In this document: piece after piece, positions 43,677-52,332 of the stretch
Position numbering within the stretch: the first letter of the stretch is position 1
Layout of the letters: each line of letters begins with the position of its first letter
Assembly: GCA_900473685.1 (NCBI GenBank)
Contig: UCNE01000005.1
Coordinates: 186,001 to 250,000 of the forward strand
DNA length: 64,000 nucleotides
Direction: 5' to 3'
Source of the DNA: Hyphomicrobiales bacterium
GTDB lineage: Bacteria; Pseudomonadota; Alphaproteobacteria; Rhizobiales; Rhizobiaceae
The notes under the pieces: model-generated
Database searches by the model: none
Told to the model about the DNA's origin: nothing
Seen by the model: only the letters and a program-made list of their open reading frames with translations
Program-made: the position numbers and the translations under genes

Positions 43677-44469
43677 GGCATTCTCCATCCGCCGTCAGCG
43701 CGGGTTTACCGCCATTGCAATCACCTGCTTCTTTGCGCTCTATCTGCCGATCGCGGTGCTGGTCTTCTATTCGTTCAATGCGGGGGAATCCCTTGCTTCC
43801 TTCGATGGGATTTCGCTGCGCTGGTTCACCAAGGCCTTTCAAAACCAGCAGGTGATCGACGCCTCCATCCGCTCGCTGCAGATCGCCTCGGTTGCGGCCG
43901 TTGTCGCCACCATAGCGGCCACCATGGCGGCACTGGCGACGACCCGGACGGAGCCCTATCGTGGGCTGACGCTGAAATATGCCTTTATCAACCAGCCGCT
44001 GATGATCCCGGAAATCGTCACGGCCGTCGCTCTTCTGATCTTCTTTGCCCGCATCAAGATCTGGACCGGTTATTCCGGCCTTGGCTACCTGATCGCCGCT
44101 CATACCGCGTTCTGCATCCCGTTTGCCTATCTGCCGATCCGGGCGCGGCTGGAGAATATGGACCTGACGCTGGAGAAGGCGGCGGCTGACCTCTACGCAA
44201 CGCCATGGAACGCATTCCGCTACGTCACCCTGCCGCTGCTTTGGCCAGGCATCCTTGCCGGCTTCATGCTGGCCTTCGTGATTTCGCTGGATGATGTGGT
44301 CATTACCGAATTCGTCAAGTCGGCCGGCCAGGATACGCTTCCGACCTACATGCTCGGCCAGATCCGCCGCTCGATTACACCGGAAATGAACGCGATCTCG
44401 ACGCTGTTCCTGCTCCTGTCGATCTGTGTCGTCACCGTCTTCTTCATCGTCAACAGAAAACGTGTCTAA
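43669..44469 (+). CDS. potC: Polyamine-type ABC permease (PotC-like)
   Basis: 266 residues with six spans; FALYLPIAVLVFYSFNAGESLASFDGISLRWF at the start is typical of PotC/PotI, and the EAA loop is NMDLTLEKAAADLYATPWNAFRYVTLPLLWPG near 165. ATG 43669 overlaps the potB-like stop; an earlier ATG at 43636 would overlap more of it without gain. Confidence 0.9.
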   Translation: MARAFSIRRQRGFTAIAITCFFALYLPIAVLVFYSFNAGESLASFDGISLRWFTKAFQNQQVIDASIRSLQIASVAAVVATIAATMAALATTRTEPYRGLTLKYAFINQPLMIPEIVTAVALLIFFARIKIWTGYSGLGYLIAAHTAFCIPFAYLPIRARLENMDLTLEKAAADLYATPWNAFRYVTLPLLWPGILAGFMLAFVISLDDVVITEFVKSAGQDTLPTYMLGQIRRSITPEMNAISTLFLLLSICVVTVFFIVNRKRV

Positions 44470-44493
44470 CAAGAGGGAAAAGGGAACAGCATC

Positions 44494-45528
44494 ATGAAAC
44501 GGATCACAGGGATCTTGGCCGTGACGGCCGCACTTCTCGCCACGACGGGCCTTGCCCGGGCAGAAGGTGAACTCAACATCTACAACTGGGGCAACTATAC
44601 CAGCCCCGAGATGATCAAGAAATTCGAGGACCAGTACAAGGTCAAGGTGACGATCACCGACTACGATTCCAACGACACGGCGCTGGCCAAGGTCCGCCAG
44701 GGTGGCTCCGGCTTCGACATGGTCGTGCCGTCGCAGAACTATATCCCGATCTGGATCTCGGAAGGCCTCTTCCTCGAGACCGATCCGGGCAAGATGGAGA
44801 ACTTTGGTCACGTCGCCAAGGAATGGCAGAATCCAGAGTTCGACCCGGGCCGCAAATATACCGTTCCGTGGGCGATGGGCATCGTCGGTACCGTCGTCAA
44901 TACCGACGTCTACAAGGGCGATATCAACACCTGGGGCATCATTTTCGATACGCCGGATGAGCTGAAGGGCAAGGTCAACGTCGTTCCGGAAATGACCGAT
45001 GTCATCGACGCGGCCGTTCTCTACAATGGCGGCAAGAAATGTACGGGTGACCTTACCGTCCTCAAGAAGGTTCGCGACACACTGGTCAAGGCCAAGCCCA
45101 ACTGGGTAGCGATGGAATACGGCACGATCCAGAAGATGGGCTCGGGCGATTTTGCCGCTTCCAGCGACTGGAACGGTTCAGCCTTCCGTCAGCGCCTGGC
45201 GAACCCCGCGATCAAATTCGGTTATCCGAAGGAAGGCTATGTCAACTGGAGTGACAATCTTGCTGTGCTCAAGGATGCCAAGAACGTTGAAAACGCCAAG
45301 CTCTTCCAGAACTTCATGATGGATCCGGCCAATGCCGGCATGAATTCCGGTTTCCACCGTTACGCCAATGGTATCGCCGGCTCGAGCGAGTTCATGCCTG
45401 CCGACATGAAGGGTGCACCCGAAATCAATATTCCAGCCGAATTTGCCGCGGTCGGCGTTCCCTCGCAAACCTGCCCGCCGGAAGTCCAGGAGCTTTACAC
45501 CAAGATCTGGACTGAGCTTCAGAAATAA
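44494..45528 (+). CDS. potD: Polyamine-type periplasmic binding protein (PotD/PotF-like)
   Basis: 344 residues with signal peptide ending TGLARA|EGELNIYNWGNYTSPEMI, the PotD/PotF start of the mature protein. Further markers: DYDSNDTALAKVRQGGSGFDMVVPSQNYI and VNWSDNLAVLKDAKNVENA. It is followed by a strong terminator that ends the importer transcript before the hydrolase genes. Confidence 0.9.
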   Translation: MKRITGILAVTAALLATTGLARAEGELNIYNWGNYTSPEMIKKFEDQYKVKVTITDYDSNDTALAKVRQGGSGFDMVVPSQNYIPIWISEGLFLETDPGKMENFGHVAKEWQNPEFDPGRKYTVPWAMGIVGTVVNTDVYKGDINTWGIIFDTPDELKGKVNVVPEMTDVIDAAVLYNGGKKCTGDLTVLKKVRDTLVKAKPNWVAMEYGTIQKMGSGDFAASSDWNGSAFRQRLANPAIKFGYPKEGYVNWSDNLAVLKDAKNVENAKLFQNFMMDPANAGMNSGFHRYANGIAGSSEFMPADMKGAPEINIPAEFAAVGVPSQTCPPEVQELYTKIWTELQK

Positions 45529-45540
45529 CCCCATGTTGTT

Positions 45541-45570
45541 CGCACCCCGCTCAACGGCGGGGTGCGTTTT
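45541..45570 (+). terminator. Intrinsic terminator after the pot operon
   Basis: CGCACCCCGC and GCGGGGTGCG form a perfect 10-pair stem around TCAACG followed by TTTT. It lies 12 bases after the binding-protein stop and ends 24 bases before the next start codon, so downstream genes depend on readthrough or another promoter. Confidence 0.88.
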
Positions 45571-45594
45571 CATTTCCTGACGCTGGATGTTGCC

Positions 45595-46626
45595 ATGAAA
45601 ACCGTCTTCTCGCCCCGTCATCTCGGCCATGCCAACCAGCTTGAACTGGTCGCTGGCGCCATCGTTCCCGGCTTCGAACTGACTTCGCGCGCCGAGTATG
45701 TCTCAGGGCGGATCAAGACGGTCGGGCTCGGGCCGATCCTGCCGCCGCAGGAGCATGACCTGACGACGGCGGCGCGCATCCATCGCAAGGATTATCTCGA
45801 TTTCCTGCCGACGATCTGGGATCGCTGGACGGCGGAAGGGCGCACCGGTACAGCGCTTCCTTTCACCTGGCCGACACGCGGCCTGCGCGGCGACGTGCCG
45901 CCGGAATTCATCGATGGGCTGTTGGGCTATTATTCCTTCGACGCCGGGTGTGGCATTGTCGAAGGCTCGTGGGATGCGATCAAATCCTCGCATGACGTGG
46001 CGCTGACGGCGGCAGGTCTTGTTCAGGATGGTGAACGCTCCGCCTTCGCGCTCTGCCGCCCGCCCGGGCATCATGCCGGCGCCGGGTTCATGGGCGGTTA
46101 TTGCTATATCAACAACGCGGCGGTGGCGGCGCAATGGTTTCGCGACAACGGTGCCAAGCGGGTCTCCATCCTCGATGTCGACTATCACCATGGCAACGGC
46201 ACGCAGGAAATTTTCTATTCCCGCGCCGATGTGCAGGTGATCAACCTGCATGCCGATCCGATGCAGGAATATCCCTATTTCCTCGGCCATGCCGACGAGC
46301 GGGGTGCCGGTGAGGGCGAAGGTTACAATCTCAACTATCCCATGCGCTTCGGCACCGATTGGGAGCGCTGGTGCCAGGCGTTGGAAGATGCCTGCGGCAA
46401 GCTGGTTGCCTATAATCCGGATGTCGTGGTGATCTCGCTCGGCGTCGATACGTTCGAGAAGGACCCGATCAGCAAGTTCAAGCTGAAGACCGAGGATTTT
46501 CCGAAGATCGGCGAGCGGATCGCCCGGCTTAATCTCCCGACCCTGTTCGTCATGGAAGGAGGCTATGCCGTCGCAGAAATAGGCGTCAATGCCGTCAGCG
46601 TACTGACCGGTTTCGAGGGCAATTGA
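45595..46626 (+). CDS. Histone-deacetylase-like acetylpolyamine amidohydrolase
   Basis: 343-residue zinc hydrolase of the HDAC/AphA superfamily. RPPGHHAG near 165 with the His-His pair, GGYCYINNAAVAA near 178, LDVDYHHGNGTQEIF near 200 (metal Asp and His), and ISLGVDTFEKDP near 280 (second metal Asp). Bacterial members deacetylate acetylputrescine and similar acetylpolyamines, consistent with the pot-type importer upstream and the N-carbamoylputrescine amidase downstream. Weak ribosome site before ATG 45595. Confidence 0.87.
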   Translation: MKTVFSPRHLGHANQLELVAGAIVPGFELTSRAEYVSGRIKTVGLGPILPPQEHDLTTAARIHRKDYLDFLPTIWDRWTAEGRTGTALPFTWPTRGLRGDVPPEFIDGLLGYYSFDAGCGIVEGSWDAIKSSHDVALTAAGLVQDGERSAFALCRPPGHHAGAGFMGGYCYINNAAVAAQWFRDNGAKRVSILDVDYHHGNGTQEIFYSRADVQVINLHADPMQEYPYFLGHADERGAGEGEGYNLNYPMRFGTDWERWCQALEDACGKLVAYNPDVVVISLGVDTFEKDPISKFKLKTEDFPKIGERIARLNLPTLFVMEGGYAVAEIGVNAVSVLTGFEGN

Positions 46627-47513
46627 TCGTGGCTTCCGCCTCTGCCATCACCCTGGGCGTTGTCCAGTTCGCCTGCACGGACGATCTTGCGGAAAATCTC
46701 GCTGCCGCCATACGGCTGATCCGGCGGGCAGCAGGCGAGGGTGCCAATATCGTTCTGGCGCAGGAGCTGTTTGAAGGCCTGTATTTCTGCCAGACGCAGG
46801 ATCCCGTTCATTTTGCCCGGGCGCATCCGCTGGCCGACCATCCGGTCATTGCGCCGCTGCAGGCTTTGGCGCGCGAACTGGGAGTCGTGCTGCCCGTTTC
46901 CTTCTTCGAGAAAAAGAACCAGGCCTTCTACAACAGCATCGCGATGATCGATACCTCCGGAGATATCCTCGGCGTCTACCGGAAATCTCATATTCCCGAC
47001 GGTCCGGGCTATAGCGAAAAATTCTATTTCCGCCCCGGCGATACCGGCTTCAAGGTCTGGCCGACCCGCTTCGGCACGATCGGTGTCGGCATCTGCTGGG
47101 ACCAGTGGTTCCCCGAAGCCGCCCGCGCCATGGCGCTGATGGGCGCTGAAATCATCCTCTACCCGACCGCCATCGGCTCGGAGCCGGCGCGGCCCGATCT
47201 CGATACGATGGAGCATTGGCGCATGGTGATGCGCGGCCACGCGGCCGCCAACATGATGCCGGTCGCCGCTGCCAATCGCATCGGCTCTGAAACCATCGGC
47301 GGCCAGTCGCAATCCTACTACGGCTCTTCGTTCATCGCCGGTCCCGACGGGCAGCTTGCCGCAAGCGCCGGGCGTGACGGCGAAGAGGTGCTGATTGCCC
47401 GCTTTAACCGGCAACAGCTTGCCGATAATCGCGCAGCCTGGGGCATCTTCCGCGATCGCCGCCCGGAACTTTATGGCGTACTGGCGACGGCGGATGGAGG
47501 AGACAGGACATGA
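46623..47513 (+). CDS. aguB: Carbon-nitrogen hydrolase, N-carbamoylputrescine amidase-like
   Basis: 296-residue nitrilase-superfamily enzyme. Catalytic triad Glu in LAQELFEG near 41, Lys in YRKSHIPDGPGY near 120, Cys in VGICWDQWFPE near 158. AguB enzymes turn N-carbamoylputrescine into putrescine, CO2 and ammonia with very similar motifs; related beta-ureidopropionases cannot be excluded. Start is TTG 46623 overlapping the previous stop, or GTG 46629. No agmatine deiminase gene is in the window. Confidence 0.85.
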   Translation: MIVASASAITLGVVQFACTDDLAENLAAAIRLIRRAAGEGANIVLAQELFEGLYFCQTQDPVHFARAHPLADHPVIAPLQALARELGVVLPVSFFEKKNQAFYNSIAMIDTSGDILGVYRKSHIPDGPGYSEKFYFRPGDTGFKVWPTRFGTIGVGICWDQWFPEAARAMALMGAEIILYPTAIGSEPARPDLDTMEHWRMVMRGHAAANMMPVAAANRIGSETIGGQSQSYYGSSFIAGPDGQLAASAGRDGEEVLIARFNRQQLADNRAAWGIFRDRRPELYGVLATADGGDRT

Positions 47514-48655
47514 CGAATTTCAAGCGTTCGGACGTGACGCTTGCCAATTGGCGAACGGCACCCTTTTCGCAATGGGCCTTCCAGAATGTCAGCGAGATCG
47601 TTCCTTCCGCAGTCATTGCGGCGGCGTCTCGACCTCAAGAGCCTCATCTCGGCCTCGGCGGTCTCAAGGGACTGGAGGTGACCGGGATAGGCGGCGCGCC
47701 GGTTTCACTGAAGGAATTTCTGCGCCAAAGCGAGACCGATGAATTTGTGGTGATGCGGCACGGCCATATTGTGGCCGAATGGTCGGGGGATCATTCCGAT
47801 CCGGGCCGGCCGCATATCATTTTTTCGGTGTCGAAGTCGCTGACCGCGCTGCTGGCCGGCATTCTCGCCGGAAAGGGCCTGCTCGCCTTCGACAGGCTGG
47901 TGATCGATTATGTGCCTGAAGTTGCCGGCTCCGCCTATGCCGATGCCACGGTGCAGCAGCTGTTCGACATGGAAATCAGCGTCGATTTCGTTGAGGATTA
48001 CCTTGATACGTCGGGTGGTTTCGATCGTTACCGCCGGTCGACCGGCTGGAATCCGGATCGGCCGGAGAGTCCGGCGCCAGACTTGAAGAGTTTTATCTGC
48101 AGCATCGGCAAGGGTGCCTGGGGGCACGGCGAAAAGCACGCCTACCGCTCGCCCAACACGGATCTGGCGGGCATCGTTGTCGAGCGCGCCGGTGGTCAGC
48201 GGTTGGCGACGCTTTTTAGCGATTACCTGTGGAAGCCGATGGGCGCCCGCTCTACGGCAATGATCACCGTCGATCGCATCGGCACGGCCCGCGCGGCCGG
48301 CGGCATGTCGGCGACCGCGCGCGATCTAGCCTTGACCGGCGAACTGGTGCGCACGAAAGGCGCGGGCCTGATTGCGGAAGAGTTCATCGGCGACCTGTGG
48401 ACCGGCGGCAGTCGCGACGCCTGGAAGAACGGCGATCAGGCGACCCTGTTTCCGTCCGGCAGTTACCGCAACTACTGGTACGAGACGGGTGAGGGCGAGC
48501 TTGCCGCCATCGGCATTCACGGACAATGGATCTGGATCGATCCTGCGACAGCAACCGTGATCGTCAAGCTGTCCTCACAGGCGTTACCGGTCGATGCCGA
48601 ACTGGACCAGGCGATCGTTTCGATGTTGCGCACCGTCTCCGGCGCAACGCTCTAA
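47510..48655 (+). CDS. Serine hydrolase of the beta-lactamase / NylB family
   Basis: 381 residues with class C penicillin-binding fold: FSVSKSLTALLAG near 107 (Ser-x-x-Lys), YRSPNTD near 215 (Tyr-x-x-Asn), and IHGQWIWIDP near 340 standing in for KTG. This matches 6-aminohexanoate-dimer hydrolase-like enzymes, which cut linear amides of omega-amino acids. In this cluster an omega-amino amide product of polyamine metabolism is a reasonable substrate guess. Start overlaps the previous stop by ATGA; end overlaps the convergent DUF2161 gene by 4 bases. Confidence 0.83.
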   Translation: MTNFKRSDVTLANWRTAPFSQWAFQNVSEIVPSAVIAAASRPQEPHLGLGGLKGLEVTGIGGAPVSLKEFLRQSETDEFVVMRHGHIVAEWSGDHSDPGRPHIIFSVSKSLTALLAGILAGKGLLAFDRLVIDYVPEVAGSAYADATVQQLFDMEISVDFVEDYLDTSGGFDRYRRSTGWNPDRPESPAPDLKSFICSIGKGAWGHGEKHAYRSPNTDLAGIVVERAGGQRLATLFSDYLWKPMGARSTAMITVDRIGTARAAGGMSATARDLALTGELVRTKGAGLIAEEFIGDLWTGGSRDAWKNGDQATLFPSGSYRNYWYETGEGELAAIGIHGQWIWIDPATATVIVKLSSQALPVDAELDQAIVSMLRTVSGATL

Positions 48656-49338
48656 ACGGCTGCGGTTGCAGCGTCCTCGGTAAGCGTGGGGGCAACTGGC
48701 CAGCGGATCAGCGCTTCGGCGCCGGTGGCCGTCAGACCATAAACGCCGTGATCGATGCGTTCGAACCAGCCGTAGACATTGCCGCGCAGGATGGTCGCGG
48801 CCGATGGGGTGATCGTCTTCAGATCTCTTGGCCGCAAAGGTCCAGCCTGAAGTGCTGCAGCGCAAGCCAGCGCCTGTTGCCGGTAGGCCGTCATGATTGG
48901 CGATCGTGTACTGCCACCAACGGCCGGATCGCCCTTGCGCTTCTTGTGTTCATTGACCAGGCGCGATCGCTTGCGCGGGTTCTTGCGCGGCAACAGCGCC
49001 TGCGGGCTGACGATCACATCGACAGTGCCATTGTCGGAAACGCTCAGCATGCCGAAGCCAAGCCTGCGGCAGAGATTGCGATAACGGCCATCCCGTTCAC
49101 GGCCCTTGCCCTTGGCCGAAACACGGGCCGCAATCCAGACTTCATCACTGGCCGCAGCCCTGTCGACAGCCTGCAGGATCAGTTCGAGATTGAAGCTGAG
49201 CTTGAGTTCGCAAATCACCACGACCGGCGGTTCGTCCGGTGTCAGGCCAACAAGATCGCATCCCGCGATCTCACCCTTGACGCTATAGCCGGCGGCTTCG
49301 AGAAAACCCTTGATCGGCAGGTAGAGCGCGGTCTCCAA
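48652..49338 (-). CDS. DUF2161 family protein, PD-(D/E)xK-like
   Basis: 228 residues. The N-terminal half has the nuclease-like signature DLVGLTPDEPPVVVICELKLSFN (Asp then E-x-K), then AASDEVWIAARVS, as in DUF2161 proteins that are annotated as putative phosphodiesterases. The C-terminal half has a winged-helix-like region (LRPRDLKTITPSAATILRGNVYGWFERIDHGVYGLT). TTG 49338 appears to be the start, with GAGGA 7 bases upstream. Common in rhizobia; activity unproven. Confidence 0.75.
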   Translation of the reverse strand: METALYLPIKGFLEAAGYSVKGEIAGCDLVGLTPDEPPVVVICELKLSFNLELILQAVDRAAASDEVWIAARVSAKGKGRERDGRYRNLCRRLGFGMLSVSDNGTVDVIVSPQALLPRKNPRKRSRLVNEHKKRKGDPAVGGSTRSPIMTAYRQQALACAAALQAGPLRPRDLKTITPSAATILRGNVYGWFERIDHGVYGLTATGAEALIRWPVAPTLTEDAATAAV

Positions 49339-49431
49339 ATCATGTCCTCACATCATCGTCTTCACGGTCTTGCCGTGATTTGCCGATGAGATCAATGAAA
49401 TGGTCGCCGTTTCCGAGCTGGTACCGCCGTC

Positions 49432-49905
49432 TTAAACCATTCCGGCGATCGACAGGACGGCGATTTCCTCTTCGCGTCCAGCCACTTCAAACTCGACCAT
49501 GTCTCCGGCAGCAGCACCTTCGAGTGCGCGGGCAAGCGGCGATGTCCAGGCGATTGCCCCGAGCGATGGATCAGCCTCGTCCTCGCCGACAATGCGGATA
49601 TCCCTGACCTGGCCGCCGCGCCTGATCGAGACGCGTGTTCCGAATTTTACCGAGTCCGGGTCAGGGCTGGGCTCCACGATTTCCATGCTGGCGCGCCTTG
49701 TCTCCCAATACCGCAGATCGCGCCTGAGCGCTGCCAGCGCATCGATATCGCCGGTCGCCGTGGTCTGCTGGGTGAGCACGGCGACCATTTGTTCGATCTG
49801 GCGGGCGCCATTGGCCGTCACGAGATTGCGGGCCGCACTGACCGGCCGTTCCGGCACCGGCGGAGGCGGGGCGTCGTCGATTTCCTTGGTGAATGCGCGG
49901 CTCAT
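49432..49905 (-). CDS. GreA/GreB-like transcription elongation factor
   Basis: 157 residues: N-terminal coiled-coil (SAARNLVTANGARQIEQMVAVL..LAALRRDLRYWETRR) and C-terminal FKBP-like domain (GTRVSIRRGGQVRDIRIVGEDEADPSLGAIAWTSPLARALEGA). It is a divergent member, with an unusual Pro-rich N-terminus (DDAPPPPVPERP), so it may be a Gre-factor homologue with a modified role. GAGGAG lies 8 bases before ATG 49905. Confidence 0.8.
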   Translation of the reverse strand: MSRAFTKEIDDAPPPPVPERPVSAARNLVTANGARQIEQMVAVLTQQTTATGDIDALAALRRDLRYWETRRASMEIVEPSPDPDSVKFGTRVSIRRGGQVRDIRIVGEDEADPSLGAIAWTSPLARALEGAAAGDMVEFEVAGREEEIAVLSIAGMV

Positions 49906-49987
49906 CGAGGTCTCCTCTCCTGCCAACACATATCACGTTTCAGGTTTATTCATGCCCGTTGCGGTGCCGGTCCGGCAGGCGGGCCGC

Positions 49988-50422
49988 TCAAACCGCCTTC
50001 TTCAGCTTCGTGCGCCGGTCGCGAATGATGTGATCGACCTTTCCGGCAAGCGCGTGATCCGGCTCGCTTTCGGCGGCCTCCCTCAAAAGTGCGGTCAGCC
50101 GCTTGAGTTCCGTCTCGTCGAGATGCTCGATGCCCATGAAACGGTTTTCGGCTCCACTCGTCAGGATCAGTTCATCGAGCTTTGCCTGGACCGCCTTGCC
50201 GTCACGGTTCTGGGAATTCTGCAGGACAAAAACCATCAGGAAGGTGATGATCGTCGTCCCGGTATTGACGACGAGCTGCCAGGTTTCCGAAAATCCGAAG
50301 AGGGGGCCGGTAACGGCCCAGATCAAGATACCGGCCACGGCAATCACGAAGGTCGCAGGTTTGCCGGTCAGGTGTGCGACCCCGCCGGAAAATCTTGAAA
50401 AGAGACTGGGTTTGTCAGACAT
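49988..50422 (-). CDS. Low-affinity iron permease family protein
   Basis: 144 residues: two membrane spans (ATFVIAVAGILIWAVTG and TWQLVVNTGTTIITFLMVFV) with NTGTTIITFLMVFVLQNSQNRD, the signature of the Fet4-like low-affinity iron permease family, then a charged soluble tail. The eukaryotic family transports Fe2+; bacterial short members are unproven. GGAGG precedes ATG 50422. Confidence 0.82.
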   Translation of the reverse strand: MSDKPSLFSRFSGGVAHLTGKPATFVIAVAGILIWAVTGPLFGFSETWQLVVNTGTTIITFLMVFVLQNSQNRDGKAVQAKLDELILTSGAENRFMGIEHLDETELKRLTALLREAAESEPDHALAGKVDHIIRDRRTKLKKAV

Positions 50423-50535
50423 GGCAATCCTCCATCAGTCGCGCCACGTCCTAAAGTCCCGGCAGCAACGGAAGTTCCTGCCGGGATTGCATACGCATGA
50501 GAATATCGGTGGTTTCGCCTCTTTGACGCCGAACG

Positions 50536-51537
50536 TCAGGCGGTCACGGCGCTCAATCGGCTTTCAGCTTCGTCCCAACTGCCGGTCATTCGCAGGCTCG
50601 GCGACTGACCTTGCGTATCCGAACCCCAGCGCAACGGCAGGGCATCCGGCCGCCTGATAATGCGACGCGGCGTGAAGCGCCAGAGGCGTTCAGCTCCTTC
50701 GAAAGCGTCGAGTTCGGGCGAAGCCAGAACGACCTCAGCATCACCCGACAGCTGCAAAAGGTCGCCGGTCTCGAAGTCGGCAAAGACCAGACCGGCCTTG
50801 CCGTTGGCGAGGATATTGCCGAGCGTGTTGAAGAACAGGTTTCCGGCGAAATCCGGGATGGTCAGCACGCCGTCGCTGTCGACCCGGACAAAGCCCGGCT
50901 TGCCGCCGCGATGCGAGACATCCGCTTGCCGCCGTCCGTTTTCGAATTCCGCGTAGGTCGCGACAAAGAACGTGTCGGCTGCACCGATCATCCGCCGCGC
51001 CGCGCCGTCGAGGGTCTGAAGCACCGTGGGTTCGACAGCGGAAAGGGCGGAGGGATCACGGACAAAGCGGAAATCCCGAAGCTGGATGTATTTCGGGCAG
51101 TTGCCATACGACTGGCCAACCTCGACCTCAAAACCCGCCGGACCCGAGCGGCGGATCGTGCCGTTCAGCCGGTTTCGCCGCCGCGTATGCAGTTCGATGC
51201 CAAGCATGCCGATGGCGTCGCCGTCACCCATCCCGGGATCAGCTGGATCGCCGGGCTCGCGGCCGAGATGAACGCTCAAAGTGCCCGGATCGGGGCTTTG
51301 TAGAAAACCCGGGCTTGCCGCCCGCAGCGTTGCCCACGCGTCGCCCTCGCCATCCACCGTGCCCAGCACGATGAACGGTAGCTGCGGATAGAAGGCGCGA
51401 TGCTGGTCGATCAGATGATCGCGCAGCACGCGGCGGCCGAGCTCTTCCATACGCCCGGCCACGCCGGCCTGATCCTGCAACATACGCTCGCCTGCATGCC
51501 AGGGCGATGCCGGGTCTGCTGTGTCGAGAGCCAACAT
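50536..51537 (-). CDS. FMN-binding protein, pyridoxamine 5'-phosphate oxidase family
   Basis: 333 residues with a PNPOx-like split-barrel FMN domain: SHRGGKPGFVRVDSDGVLTIPDFAGNLFFNTLGNILANGKAGLVFADFETGD near 205-260. It belongs to the longer group with an N-terminal extension and internal QLRDFRFVRDP. An oxidoreductase role is probable; substrate unknown. Followed by a GST gene upstream on the same strand, which fits detoxification. Confidence 0.8.
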   Translation of the reverse strand: MLALDTADPASPWHAGERMLQDQAGVAGRMEELGRRVLRDHLIDQHRAFYPQLPFIVLGTVDGEGDAWATLRAASPGFLQSPDPGTLSVHLGREPGDPADPGMGDGDAIGMLGIELHTRRRNRLNGTIRRSGPAGFEVEVGQSYGNCPKYIQLRDFRFVRDPSALSAVEPTVLQTLDGAARRMIGAADTFFVATYAEFENGRRQADVSHRGGKPGFVRVDSDGVLTIPDFAGNLFFNTLGNILANGKAGLVFADFETGDLLQLSGDAEVVLASPELDAFEGAERLWRFTPRRIIRRPDALPLRWGSDTQGQSPSLRMTGSWDEAESRLSAVTA

Positions 51538-51591
51538 TTGCTGATCCTTTGATATCTGGTTGGTAGCTTGCCGCGACGTTTTGAGGCCTGC

Positions 51592-52209
51592 TCAGGCGGC
51601 CTCCGGAATGCCGATCGCTGTCTTCTGGAAGGCGACGAAACCGGGAAGAGCCTCGACGCGCTTTAGCCACGCATTGATGTTGGTATAGGCGCTTCGATCG
51701 ACATTGCCCTCCGGCGCGCGGTCGATGTAGCTGTAAAGTGCGACATCGGCGATCGTCGGATGATCGTCAGCAATCCACTGGCGGCCCTCAAGAGCGGCCT
51801 CGATGCGCTGCAGGATGACATGGGCGCGTGTAATGACCTCGTCCGCATCGAACTTTGCCCCGAAGACGGTCACAAGACGCGCTGCGCAGGGGCCATAGGC
51901 GATTTCCCCGGCAGCGACGGATAGCCAGCGCTGCACCGCAGCGGCCCCCTTCGGGTCTTCCGGCAGCCAGTCCCTGGCCCCGGTTTTCTTGGCGAGATAG
52001 ACGAGGATGGCATTGGAATCGGCGATGACCGTGCCGTCGTCATCCAGCACCGGCAGTTGTCCGAACGGATTGAGCTTGAGGAAATCCGGAGCCTTGTGTG
52101 CCCGGGCGGCGAGGTCGACCTCGACCAGCTCAGCTTTGATTCCCAGCAGGGAGAGGAAAAGCCGGGCGCGGTGCGCGTGGCCTGACAGAGGGTGATAGTA
52201 GAGCTTCAT
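51592..52209 (-). CDS. Glutathione S-transferase
   Basis: 205 residues: thioredoxin-like N-domain ([42 protein letters not shown] with the glutathione-binding Asp-Ser) and helical C-domain ([24 protein letters not shown]). The catalytic residue is likely Ser9 of the SGHAHR loop (beta/theta-type). Divergent from a LysR regulator across 123 bases that contain a LysR-type site. Confidence 0.88.
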   Translation of the reverse strand: MKLYYHPLSGHAHRARLFLSLLGIKAELVEVDLAARAHKAPDFLKLNPFGQLPVLDDDGTVIADSNAILVYLAKKTGARDWLPEDPKGAAAVQRWLSVAAGEIAYGPCAARLVTVFGAKFDADEVITRAHVILQRIEAALEGRQWIADDHPTIADVALYSYIDRAPEGNVDRSAYTNINAWLKRVEALPGFVAFQKTAIGIPEAA

Positions 52210-52295
52210 CGTCGATCTCCATGGGCAATGATTGCGTCTGGAGAAAAATCGTTCTTTCTTGTAGAAAACAGAAGTACGATAAGAGGCAACATATA

Positions 52296-52312
52296 ATTCC
52301 GTGAAATGGAAT
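52296..52312. promoter_or_regulatory. LysR-type T-N11-A site
   Basis: ATTCC-GTGAAAT-GGAAT is a 17-base inverted repeat with a T-N11-A core (TCC-N7-GGA), 21 bases before the LysR gene and between it and the divergent GST gene. This is the usual location and form of a LysR regulatory-binding site. Confidence 0.55.
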
Positions 52313-52332
52313 AATCAGGTGGGGCGGCGGCG

